Shown in pieces: positions 17,941 to 24,838 of a stretch of 26,696 nt of DNA. The notes under the pieces are model-generated. The model saw only the letters and a program-made list of their open reading frames with translations, did no database searches and was not told the DNA's origin. The translations under genes were made by a program, and so were the position numbers. Origin of the DNA: a virus; the IMG/VR virus record IMGVR_UViG_3300024336_000042, positions 1 to 26,696 of that record, one strand, 5' to 3'. Numbering within the stretch: position 1 is the first letter of the stretch; every line of letters starts with the position of its first letter.

Positions 17941-18407
17941 GTGAAGAGAAGAGCTGCAACAATTGCAAACATCTTGGTACCGACTGTGCAGAGATTGTGG
18001 GGATGTGTAGCGACTACATCAAATGGGTACCAAAAGCTGAAGAAGAGAAGAGCTGCAACACCTGTAATTTCTCGTGTAGTGAGAAAGAAACTGATATTTG
18101 CTTTCAAAGCGGGCATAAGTGCTGGGTTGCAGAAAAGCCTCGAATTTCCAGTACTGATGAGGTTCCCACCCGTGAATCTGTGGAGCCTGCCGCCGGGGAT
18201 GCAGTAGACCACCCGCGCCACTACACAAGTCACCCGTCAGGTGTTGAGTGTATCCAGATCACTGAGCATATGAACTTCAACTTAGGTAACGCGCTTAAGT
18301 ACATTTGGCGAGCTGACCTGAAGCATGACGATGGTGGGATTGAAGATTTGAAAAAAGCAGAGTTTTATATCAAAAGAGAATTGAAAAGGAGAAGTAAAGA
18401 TGTGTAG
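17937..18407 (+). CDS. DUF3310 protein with duplicated Cys module, 156 aa
   Basis: The C-terminal 70 residues (DAVDHPRHYTSHPSGVECIQ ... FNLGNALKYIWRADLKHD ... EDLKKAEFYIKREL) are a good match to DUF3310, the family that, as I recall, includes T7 gp1.7, a nucleotide kinase-like protein. The N-terminal half has two Cys modules, each opening EEKSCNxC, encoded by a 19-bp direct repeat (17943-17961 and 18042-18060) 99 bp apart, that is 33 codons, so an internal duplication. They may bind metal. Position before MazG fits nucleotide metabolism. It overlaps the genes on both sides. Confidence 0.8.
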   Translation: MSEEKSCNNCKHLGTDCAEIVGMCSDYIKWVPKAEEEKSCNTCNFSCSEKETDICFQSGHKCWVAEKPRISSTDEVPTRESVEPAAGDAVDHPRHYTSHPSGVECIQITEHMNFNLGNALKYIWRADLKHDDGGIEDLKKAEFYIKRELKRRSKDV

Positions 18408-18735
18408 AGACGATTTAATGAACGCGCCAGAAGTAAAAACACTAGAGCAGAAGGTACTAAAGTGGGCCAAGGTGCGGGGGATATTGAATAAATCAACACC
18501 GAAAGATCAGTTTCTCAAGGTTACAGAGGAGCTGGGAGAGGTTGCAGAGTGTCTAGCAAAGGGTAAGCCACTAAGTGAACTGGAACTCGAGATCGGAGAT
18601 TTGCAGGTTACTGTGATACTGCTGGCAGCTCTAAGTGGTACGTCTGCTGAGAGGTGCCTAGAGCGAGCGTACCACAAGATCGCGGACCGGAAGGGCAACG
18701 TGATTAATGGCGTATTCGTGAAGGAGGGGGATTGA
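18400..18735 (+). CDS. MazG-like nucleotide pyrophosphohydrolase, 111 aa
   Basis: KVTEELGEVAECLAKG supplies the EExxE metal-binding motif, and LELEIGDLQVTVILLAAL the second motif (ExxD); together they define the all-alpha MazG/NTP-PPase fold that hydrolyses (d)NTPs to monophosphates. One domain of about 100 residues is typical of phage MazG. It may clean non-canonical nucleotides or alter host ppGpp; which one is not visible. The start at 18400 has GGAG about 8 nt upstream and overlaps the DUF3310 stop by 8 bp. A perfect AGGAGG near its 3' end serves the next short ORF. Confidence 0.85.
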   Translation: MCRDDLMNAPEVKTLEQKVLKWAKVRGILNKSTPKDQFLKVTEELGEVAECLAKGKPLSELELEIGDLQVTVILLAALSGTSAERCLERAYHKIADRKGNVINGVFVKEGD

Positions 18736-18794
18736 TGGATTTAGGTCAGCAGTATATGGACGTATACGCTGGAACAGTGTACACTATAGACTAA
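18735..18794 (+). CDS. Very short ORF with strong ribosome site, 19 aa
   Basis: MDLGQQYMDVYAGTVYTID. The ATG shares a base with the MazG stop, and AAGGAGG lies 7-8 nt upstream, one of the best Shine-Dalgarno sites in the window. It is the last gene of the rightward transcript, 20 bp before a terminator stem. Without homologues I cannot say whether the peptide is functional. Confidence 0.45.
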   Translation: MDLGQQYMDVYAGTVYTID

Positions 18795-18812
18795 CCTTCC
18801 TCCTTTGGAGCT

Positions 18813-19187
18813 TTAACCCGCCCTACTCCCTAGTTCGGTGGGTTTCTTTTTGAGTGTTGGTTTCTCATGAAACAACCCGATTACCCAAGGTAACAAGAAT
18901 ACCAACAGCAACCCCCACCCCACCAGATCCAATAGTTGCTCTATCAGATCCATGGCTGTCGGGGGTTTCTGGTCAATAGTTTTATCAGCCACGACCGCAC
19001 CAGTAGCACCCCCCATCATAGCGCCTGTTATGCACCCTATGGGACCACCAATAGAGCAACCTATTGCAGCACCAGCACCAGCACCCCCAGAACCCTGTAA
19101 AGCTGTACCCACGTTGTTCACTGCTTTATCAATCATAGAGCAACCGGACAACAGGACTACCGCTGCAAAGATGAGACTCTTACCCAC
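18813..19187 (-). CDS. Glycine-rich lipoprotein with C-terminal membrane segment, 124 aa
   Basis: Starts GTG at 19187 with GGGGA upstream on the minus strand. N-terminal signal MGKSLIFAAVVLLSGCS with lipobox LSGC, Cys16 being the lipid site. A glycine-zipper stretch follows (GAGAGAAIGCSIGGPIG ... GAMMGGATGAVV, about 35-65), then a hydrophobic helix WGLLLVFLLPWVIGLF (about 93-108) and a basic tail. It could be a lysis-associated or virion membrane protein, for example spanin-like, but the family is not recognised. The last codons (KKKPTELGSRAG) are antisense to the rightward terminator. Confidence 0.7.
   Translation of the reverse strand: MGKSLIFAAVVLLSGCSMIDKAVNNVGTALQGSGGAGAGAAIGCSIGGPIGCITGAMMGGATGAVVADKTIDQKPPTAMDLIEQLLDLVGWGLLLVFLLPWVIGLFHEKPTLKKKPTELGSRAG
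18815..18850 (+). terminator. Intrinsic terminator of the rightward accessory block
   Basis: AACCCGCC (18815-18822) pairs with GGTGGGTT (18837-18844; one G-U pair), followed by TCTTTTT. It ends the plus-strand transcript just after the 19-aa ORF. The sequence also codes, on the other strand, for the end of the lipoprotein gene. Confidence 0.75.
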
Positions 19188-19348
19188 ACTGGTTCCCCTA
19201 TTGGTGTAACCTGACCGACCTCAACCGTAGCCTCTGGTTTGGTACAACTAACTAACAAAACAAAAGCGGCTACCCAGAGCAACACGACCATGATTGTGGT
19301 GGGGGTGAGGTTCTTATCCAGCCACTCAAGTATCTCGGTCTGTTTCAT
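19157..19348 (-). CDS. Small membrane protein, 63 aa, possible lysis protein
   Basis: Cytoplasmic N-terminal segment MKQTEILEWLDKNLTP, one hydrophobic helix TTIMVVLLWVAAFVLLVSC (about 17-35) and a soluble C-terminal part. LVSC at the end of the helix could act as a lipobox, although the N-terminal segment is long for a signal peptide. It overlaps the upstream gene by 4 bp and the downstream lipoprotein by 31 bp. Nested or overlapping small membrane genes next to a lipoprotein are common in phage lysis cassettes (inner and outer spanin), so a spanin or holin role is possible, unproven. Confidence 0.6.
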   Translation of the reverse strand: MKQTEILEWLDKNLTPTTIMVVLLWVAAFVLLVSCTKPEATVEVGQVTPIGEPVWVRVSSLQR

Positions 19349-19881
19349 TTGGCTACTCCGTCAACTATCAAGTGCCACATGCCATACAAAAATCCACCGA
19401 TGATGCCTAGAAACGCCAGCACTTTACCTACCCATTTACCCACTGGTGCCAACATATCCAGTGCTGGTTTGGCGTTGACTAACTTCTCATAGGTCTCAGT
19501 AAGCGGGGCGGTATTGGTCACCACCTTCTTCATCAACATGATTAACTGTTCCTGTGCTGCTAAGTTCTGAACTATGGTTATACTGTGCAGCTCTAGGGTT
19601 TCAGCGTGTTTCTCTGAGGATATAGCTTGCTCTTCTATGCGTTTATTGATTGTCTGGAATAATGTATTCCCCTGCTCCATAGATCTAGCAGTCTTCTCTT
19701 CAAAAGACTTCTGCCTTGCATCCCCCTGAGTCTGCATAAACGTCATCTCACTCAGCAGAGTCTCGTGTCCATCCAATTGATCTTGTGTAACTTTAAGGTG
19801 AGTCAGGCGTAGTTGCTTACCATCCTGAACCTCCCCCGACAGCTTATCAAGTGCCTCCTTAATCTCATCACTACTGCACAT
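19345..19881 (-). CDS. Coiled-coil protein with C-terminal membrane anchor, 178 aa
   Basis: A long helical domain with coiled-coil character (about 5-120; for example RLTHLKVTQDQLDGHETLL) is followed by APVGKWVGKVLAFLGIIGGF and LYGMWHLIVDG, a single membrane helix at the C-terminus. It carries no signal peptide, so it may be tail-anchored in the inner membrane or released late. AGAGGT lies about 9 nt before the ATG. It sits between structural and lysis-type genes and may be a holin-like or virion-associated membrane protein. Family not recognised. Confidence 0.65.
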   Translation of the reverse strand: MCSSDEIKEALDKLSGEVQDGKQLRLTHLKVTQDQLDGHETLLSEMTFMQTQGDARQKSFEEKTARSMEQGNTLFQTINKRIEEQAISSEKHAETLELHSITIVQNLAAQEQLIMLMKKVVTNTAPLTETYEKLVNAKPALDMLAPVGKWVGKVLAFLGIIGGFLYGMWHLIVDGVAK

Positions 19882-19884
19882 TAT

Positions 19885-20137
19885 TTAAGCACCTCTGATA
19901 ATCCTCTTAGCTAGAAGCTGTAGCCTCGCTGGGCTTAGTGACATGAAGAGCAAGCGGATAGTCCCTCTAGGTTCTGCTTTGAACTGATGTATGAAAGCCC
20001 GTAACTCACGATTGAGGGGTGAGCTGGAGTAGAACCTCATATCGTCTAAATGAAACTGCTCATGTGCCGTTACAGATACGCTCCTTTTCATCAGGGTTCA
20101 GGTCTTTATACCCTTCTGGTGCGTATAAGATAGCCAT
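19885..20137 (-). pseudogene. Frameshifted HExxH (zincin-like) gene
   Basis: Two short frames seem to be halves of one gene. From ATG 20137, one base overlapping the preceding stop, MAILYAPEGYKDLNPDEK runs on to a stop at 20060. In the +1 frame a second segment from about 20091 reads VTAHEQFHLDDMRFY ... FIHQFKAEPRG ... RLQLLAKRIIRGA, ending at 19885. Removing one base from the AAAA run (TTTT at 20085-20088 on the plus strand) joins them into a natural 83-residue protein with HEQFH, the HExxH zinc-protease signature. It may be a sequencing error, real inactivation or programmed frameshifting. The second frame alone has no ribosome site at its ATG. Confidence 0.5.
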
Positions 20138-20685
20138 TATTCAGGCCAGTCAATTACTGGTAGCTCTGGTTCAATCTCTTCGTAGCTTGCTGGAGCTTCG
20201 CGTGTACCTGCGTTCACTGCTGCGAGAATAGAGAGCAACGCTTCCCATGTCTGAGTCTGTAGCGTCTGCATGTAGATCGCTTCCAACGCCCACTTCTCAT
20301 TGGTTGAGTTGGTGTAGTTCAGCAGTCGGTCAAGGCTCTTGTAGCCACGCCCTTTTGCGGCATCTTCTAACCGCTTCTCTGTGGCCTCTTCTATGGAGAG
20401 CTTGAGAACGTCCATGTCTGCTGCCAGATCTTCCGCAGTCTTGTCTACCAGCTTATGAGGCAACACCCAATCACTACCCACTAGAGTAGGAGTCCACACC
20501 TTCTCGACCTTTTGGGTTGCTGTGGCCATGGGGTTAGCCTCTTTAACTGGATAAACGTTCATCCCTGCTAGAAACTCAAGGCTAGGATTTTTAGCGATTG
20601 GTGTCATAGGGTTTTCTTTTCTGAGCAAGCCGATTGTGTATGGATATTTCTCGACCTGACCATTGTTAGTTTTTACTAATAGCAT
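20137..20685 (-). CDS. Fibre-assembly or tail-associated hypothetical protein, 182 aa
   Basis: The N-terminal part VKTNNGQVEKYPYTIGLLRKENP ('YPYTigdLR.dNP') and the following FLAGMNVYPV are typical of small phage proteins that sit next to tail fibre genes. The C-terminal half resembles the DUF4376 type (KGRGYKSLDRLLNYTNSTNE followed by KWALEA, then a Trp). These are thought to help fibre folding or attachment, but the role is inferred from context. AAGGAAA is the ribosome site. It lies directly downstream of the LamG-like protein gene, 13 bp apart. Confidence 0.65.
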   Translation of the reverse strand: MLLVKTNNGQVEKYPYTIGLLRKENPMTPIAKNPSLEFLAGMNVYPVKEANPMATATQKVEKVWTPTLVGSDWVLPHKLVDKTAEDLAADMDVLKLSIEEATEKRLEDAAKGRGYKSLDRLLNYTNSTNEKWALEAIYMQTLQTQTWEALLSILAAVNAGTREAPASYEEIEPELPVIDWPE

Positions 20686-20698
20686 TTTTATTTCCTTG

Positions 20699-22813
20699 TT
20701 ATGGATTTACGTCAGCACCAGCGGTAACGGTTCCGTTTACTGTGAAGTTGCCACCTGTACCGTTATTGGTTCCAAGAGCATCAGTGTCATCAAACGGCAT
20801 GTAGATCAATGGCTCTGCAATCACACCGTCATCAATCTGTTTCTGTAGGTTCTTGGGGAAACCTAATTGATCGATGAAGAGATTACGGTTGGATTCTTGG
20901 GAGAAGTCGATGTATGAGTCGTCGAGATATACAAAACCAATATTCCCAGCAGCAGCTACGGCATTTGTATCTGCGAGGCCGATAGCAAGGTCTCTATCTA
21001 TGTTCATAGCGGAGTTAGTGTAAGTAGACCATGTAGCACTATCAGTACCGTCAACAAAACAATGCCTCTTGCCTGAATCACTGAGATCAATTGAAAACAG
21101 GAGTACGTGCCAACCATCGGCAGTTACTGTATGTGATTGAGCATCAAGCACCGCAGTATCCGAAGCGTTGCGGGCTTTAAAATAATAATACCCCGTGGTT
21201 GCATCATAAGTAATAAAGAACCCTGAGTTGCTATCGCCAGACGTGAATACGTCCAACACCCCCATCGTGCCGGAAGTTCCGCGTTGGACGGCTACAACTG
21301 CGGTCATAATCTTACTATCTGTAAAGGGGGCAGAAAGACTTAGATAATCTGAGGCGCTGCTGCAGTATACTGATCTCTGCCAATATTCTGAACCACCACG
21401 CGCACCGGTAAACGGCCCACTATAAACAGTAAAGTCACCACCAGTACCTAAGTTATTCCCTGCATCATCACCACGGATAGGTAGAGCAATCAGAGGCGTT
21501 GTACCTGTCTCTTCGATTACCTGTGCTACTGGTTTGGGGATGTTGTTATCAGCGTCCCAGAAGGGGTTGTCTGCTGAGAGGTCGGTGTAGGCAGGGTGGA
21601 AGTAGAGTTCACCGAGAACACCATCGAAGTAATTGCCTGATCCGTTAGCACACCCAACAAACTTCTTGCCGAAATCCGTTGTTAAGAACTCATTCGTGCT
21701 GAACCATGTAGGTGTACCGCCGCTTATACCGTTAATATACGTATGGACAGTCTGTGTGCTTGCTTTGGCTGAGATAGTTACACAACACTCTTTCCCTACT
21801 GGTATCTCTGCCGCACTGAAATTCACCCGTAGTACATTGTTATTAGAACCGTCTTTTGCGTCTAACTGTAACGCTCCTGATGCCGTTTGCAACATAAAGC
21901 GTTGGTTGTTTGTACTTTTATCTCTGAAGTCAATCAGGTATGTATAACTCCCCGCTACGTCTTTATTGATTATCAAAGACAGAGTGAAGAAATCTGTTGT
22001 ACTTGAATTCACTGTATCAGTGCGACCAACATAATCAGCACTACCATCAAACTCACTAGCCACACAATTCCACTGATTCGCCCCACGTTGAGCTGTATCA
22101 AGCACACCGTTGATTGTGAAGTCGCCACCCGTACCACTGTTATCACCGGCAGTATCTGCATCGGTCATTGGTAGGTAGAGGATAGGAGATAGCCCGCTTG
22201 CATCTACTGGGAAACCATCAGCATCAATGAACAAGCGGCGGTTGGCTTCTATGCTTAGATCGCGGTAGGTGTAGTCGAGGAAGAGGTTTGAGAGGCGGCC
22301 TTTCCCGTGAAAATTAGAACCGTTAGTGGTGGCTACATAGTGAGTACTGTTAGTGAAGTTTGTTGCGGAGGTGGTGGCGTACTCATGCGCGTAGCTGCTT
22401 GTTACTTCTCGGTCATTTAAATAAAACTCAAATACGTCTGTTGCCCGATTAAATGACAGCAGGACATGGTTGACAGTGTAGAGTGGCAAGTCTCCACGGA
22501 CTGTGCTTCTTATTGACCACAACTCTGAAGGTGATCCCGACGACCCAGAATCAAAATATAGACTCACTGTGCAGCCAGCGCTGTTAGAGCCGGGATCAAT
22601 GACAATATACGTAGTGCCTGTTCTGTATACTGTGAATTGATTATCTCCGAATGGAACATAGAAAAAGAACGAAACAGTAGTCGTTGTACTGTCGCTATTT
22701 CCTGTGAAATCTGACGACCTAACCATATTATCCTCATCGAACGATACGCCCTCTGGCCCACTCGCAGTGGCTATGGAGTTGCCAGCGGCGGCGAGTAAAT
22801 CTAAATTACTCAT
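20699..22813 (-). CDS. Virion protein with three LamG/concanavalin-like modules, 704 aa, putative receptor- or glycan-binding fibre protein
   Basis: Three jelly-roll modules of about 220 residues are signalled by repeated closing strands: TAGDNSGTGGDFTINGVLD, DAGNNLGTGGDFTVYSGPF and ALGTNNGTGGNFTVNGTV. Each follows a 'P.iYlPm.d.D' strand (PILYLPMTDADT, LIALPIRGDD, PLIYMPFDDTD). LamG-specific elements such as LSLIINKDVAGSY, HTYINGISGG and HCFVDGTDSATW are visible. No catalytic centre is seen, so carbohydrate or receptor binding on the particle is the likely role. Its start overlaps the preceding fibre gene (ATGA), and 'NLFIDQLGFPKN' and 'RLFIDADGFPVD' repeat the inter-module linker. Confidence 0.75.
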   Translation of the reverse strand: MSNLDLLAAAGNSIATASGPEGVSFDEDNMVRSSDFTGNSDSTTTTVSFFFYVPFGDNQFTVYRTGTTYIVIDPGSNSAGCTVSLYFDSGSSGSPSELWSIRSTVRGDLPLYTVNHVLLSFNRATDVFEFYLNDREVTSSYAHEYATTSATNFTNSTHYVATTNGSNFHGKGRLSNLFLDYTYRDLSIEANRRLFIDADGFPVDASGLSPILYLPMTDADTAGDNSGTGGDFTINGVLDTAQRGANQWNCVASEFDGSADYVGRTDTVNSSTTDFFTLSLIINKDVAGSYTYLIDFRDKSTNNQRFMLQTASGALQLDAKDGSNNNVLRVNFSAAEIPVGKECCVTISAKASTQTVHTYINGISGGTPTWFSTNEFLTTDFGKKFVGCANGSGNYFDGVLGELYFHPAYTDLSADNPFWDADNNIPKPVAQVIEETGTTPLIALPIRGDDAGNNLGTGGDFTVYSGPFTGARGGSEYWQRSVYCSSASDYLSLSAPFTDSKIMTAVVAVQRGTSGTMGVLDVFTSGDSNSGFFITYDATTGYYYFKARNASDTAVLDAQSHTVTADGWHVLLFSIDLSDSGKRHCFVDGTDSATWSTYTNSAMNIDRDLAIGLADTNAVAAAGNIGFVYLDDSYIDFSQESNRNLFIDQLGFPKNLQKQIDDGVIAEPLIYMPFDDTDALGTNNGTGGNFTVNGTVTAGADVNP

Positions 22814-23289
22814 ACAGAAGAGCCTACGTAGGCAATAAATAGTGTGGACCCTACTTTCGAGAAAACGAAAGTGTCATCCTCAGTGGCTGCTGGGGCTACA
22901 TTACCTGCGCTTGTGATCCACGTTGCAGTAGGCATTGTCACGGCATACGTAGCACCGTTCACGATCCGTAGGCGTACTGTCTGGCCGTCTGTGAGGGAGT
23001 CAGTGAGTGTCGCTGTAGCGGAGAGTGTCTTGGTCTGCTTGGCCCCATTGGCAGGGTCTACTGCTAATCCTGTTAGGGTGTAGGTTGTTTCTGTGGACTC
23101 TACGAAAGTAGCGTTACCTGTAAAGGTTGGCGAGGCTATGGGGGCTTTGAGAGCAACAGCATCTGCATTGACCTTCATCTGGGTATCGATGTCGTCAAAA
23201 TCTGTATTTAGCGCAGTTCCCCATACGTCTTCTGCGGCCCCGACCTCTGGTTTCTCAAGGTTATAATTCGTTGTGTATGTTGATGCCAT
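22810..23289 (-). CDS. Tail fibre/appendage protein, 159 aa
   Basis: Starts with YTTNYNLEKPEVGAAEDVWG followed by LNTDFDDIDTQM, a pattern frequent at the N-terminus of phage fibres ('TTNynl.kP..G....W...lN.dfd.id'), then APIASPTFTGNATF, the 'sPtFTGt' fibre repeat, and a beta-rich C-terminal domain. It probably attaches to the tail or capsid vertex and works with the LamG-like protein encoded directly downstream with a 4-bp overlap. AGAGGATTT is the ribosome site. Confidence 0.75.
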   Translation of the reverse strand: MASTYTTNYNLEKPEVGAAEDVWGTALNTDFDDIDTQMKVNADAVALKAPIASPTFTGNATFVESTETTYTLTGLAVDPANGAKQTKTLSATATLTDSLTDGQTVRLRIVNGATYAVTMPTATWITSAGNVAPAATEDDTFVFSKVGSTLFIAYVGSSV

Positions 23290-23300
23290 TTCTAAATCCT

Positions 23301-23591
23301 CTAAATATTACCTTCGTAGACCCGCAATTTACTGAAGTCTCTGGACTTCAGCATCATCATTACAATATCGTTGCGAGCCTCTTTGTCTTCCCACTTGACT
23401 CCACGTTCCTTCATCACGGATGCCAGCAGGTCAAGATCAATAGTTCCGACCATTTGTGAGTCACCGAACTTGCCGCCGTGCTGTCGCATCTTCTCTGCGC
23501 GCTGGAGGTTTTGGGTATAGTCGTGAACTTTCTGGTGGACTACGCGATCATTCTCATGGTCGTAGTGTAGTTTCTCAGCTATCGTCGCCAT
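23301..23591 (-). CDS. Hypothetical virion-region protein, 96 aa
   Basis: Helical, charged protein (EKLHYDHENDRVVHQKVHDY at the N-terminus) with a segment LDLLASVMKERGVKWEDKEAR; no known motif. The start at 23591 has GGAGG 6 nt upstream and overlaps the end of the preceding gene by 17 bp. Its place between capsid and fibre genes suggests an adaptor, head-completion or scaffolding accessory function, but only by position. Confidence 0.7.
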   Translation of the reverse strand: MATIAEKLHYDHENDRVVHQKVHDYTQNLQRAEKMRQHGGKFGDSQMVGTIDLDLLASVMKERGVKWEDKEARNDIVMMMLKSRDFSKLRVYEGNI

Positions 23592-23790
23592 TAGTGACCT
23601 CCATCTCAGCCTTGGTTCTACGCTTGCGGGTCTTGGTTACTTTGATGCGTGAGTCACGACCTGCTTCTGTGTCTCCTGCGAGAACCATGTCAGCGAGACC
23701 GGAGTCTATAGATTCAACCTCACCTTTGAGGCATTTGCGCCCGTTCAGGTAGATGTTGTTACAAAGAATTTCAGCTTTTACTTGAGCCAT
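23575..23790 (-). CDS. Hypothetical virion-region protein, 71 aa
   Basis: Directly follows the capsid gene after a terminator hairpin. AGAGGA is the ribosome site. The protein has a beta-rich N-terminal half (VKAEILCNNIYLNGRKCLKG, then VESIDSGLADMVLAGD) and a strongly basic C-terminal stretch KVTKTRKRRTKAEMEV. Such a short beta domain with basic tail would fit a small head protein or decoration protein, though no family is recognised. Confidence 0.7.
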   Translation of the reverse strand: MAQVKAEILCNNIYLNGRKCLKGEVESIDSGLADMVLAGDTEAGRDSRIKVTKTRKRRTKAEMEVTNGDDS

Positions 23791-23832
23791 ATTGTCCTCT
23801 CTGGTTTAACTATACCTCACGGCATAGGTAAA

Positions 23833-23850
23833 CCCCCTCCGAAGAGGGGG
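23833..23850 (-). terminator. Terminator-like hairpin after the capsid gene
   Basis: On the minus strand CCCCCTC-TTCG-GAGGGGG is a perfect 7-bp G/C-rich stem closed by a UUCG tetraloop, followed by TTTACC. The short U-tract suggests partial termination or 3'-end protection, which would keep capsid mRNA more abundant than mRNA of the genes downstream. Confidence 0.75.
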
Positions 23851-23865
23851 AGTCTAATCGACTAA

Positions 23866-24813
23866 TTAGCTGGTAGTACAGTCAAATACACCACCTGATG
23901 CGCCTTCGTTTTTAGCAACGAGGGTCAGCTCAGTGACAACCTGACGTTTGGTGTTATCACCGGTCTTAGCCAGCTCGTTGTTCTTAGTACCACGAAGAAC
24001 ACCGACACCCCACATATCATCCTGCAGGATAAGAACATCACGACTACGGTTCTCACGACTAGGCAGGAACTCAACAGTTCCCCAGGGAGTAACGTAAACG
24101 TCGAGGCTCTTAACAACCTTCTCATCACCAGCCTGTACTGTAGAACGCTGGTTGTTGTTACCGGTGAAACCCAGTGCCAGATTCATCTGGAAAGAGGAAA
24201 GGTAGACAGTGCTTGCCTTACCACCTGAAGCCCAGATCTCTTGCATCACAGTGTCGAAGTGAGCCTGAGTGAATGCCTCCTGAGTACCGTCTGTACGCGC
24301 GTCAGTACCGTCACCAGTAGCATCTGCACCGGAAGTACCAGTATAGGTATTAGAGGTCATCCAAGCGGGTACACCTGCCAACTCACGGGCTGTAGTGGCA
24401 TTACCAGCTACGCGCGCGTTATTGTCAAACAGTGCCTTCTCAATGTCCAGTTTCTGCTCTTTGGCGATCTTGAGAGTCTGGTATGCCATTTCTTTGGCAC
24501 GACCTGCCTTGTCAAGACCCTGGTCAGTGTCAGGAATAGTAACAGCGTTCTTGAAGATCTGAGTGTAGTTACCTAGGCGAGTAGTGGCTGTGCGAGCCTC
24601 TGCTGCTGTGTCATCACCTTCAATGTGAGCATTAGCTGCTGAAGCGCGAAGTGCGTCAGTCTGCCACTCATGGAGGGTGTTGGTCGCTTTCATCTTAGTA
24701 CAACCAGAATAGAACGGGGTCTCCTCTGGAGAAATGTCATAGATTACGTTTTCGAGGTCTTCACGAATGCCGACTGCGTCGTATGAGTCAAAAGTATTGG
24801 TTGGTTGTGCCAT
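23866..24813 (-). CDS. Major capsid protein, SU10/DUF5309-like, 315 aa
   Basis: Opening NTFDSYDAVGIREDLENVIY then DISPEETPFYSGCTKMKATN, and LHEWQTDALRA, are typical of the DUF5309 (phage SU10-type) HK97-fold major capsid proteins. The later AQEQKLDIEKALFDNNARV-type helix (here ILKIAKEQKLDIEKALFD) and the C-terminal VVTELTLVAKNEGASGGVFD also fit. Length of about 315 aa is normal for the family. It lies directly downstream of a scaffold-like gene and is followed by a strong hairpin. AAGGAAT is the ribosome site. It forms the icosahedral shell. Confidence 0.85.
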   Translation of the reverse strand: MAQPTNTFDSYDAVGIREDLENVIYDISPEETPFYSGCTKMKATNTLHEWQTDALRASAANAHIEGDDTAAEARTATTRLGNYTQIFKNAVTIPDTDQGLDKAGRAKEMAYQTLKIAKEQKLDIEKALFDNNARVAGNATTARELAGVPAWMTSNTYTGTSGADATGDGTDARTDGTQEAFTQAHFDTVMQEIWASGGKASTVYLSSFQMNLALGFTGNNNQRSTVQAGDEKVVKSLDVYVTPWGTVEFLPSRENRSRDVLILQDDMWGVGVLRGTKNNELAKTGDNTKRQVVTELTLVAKNEGASGGVFDCTTS

Positions 24814-24838
24814 TTTGAATATTCCTTAAAAGTTAAAG

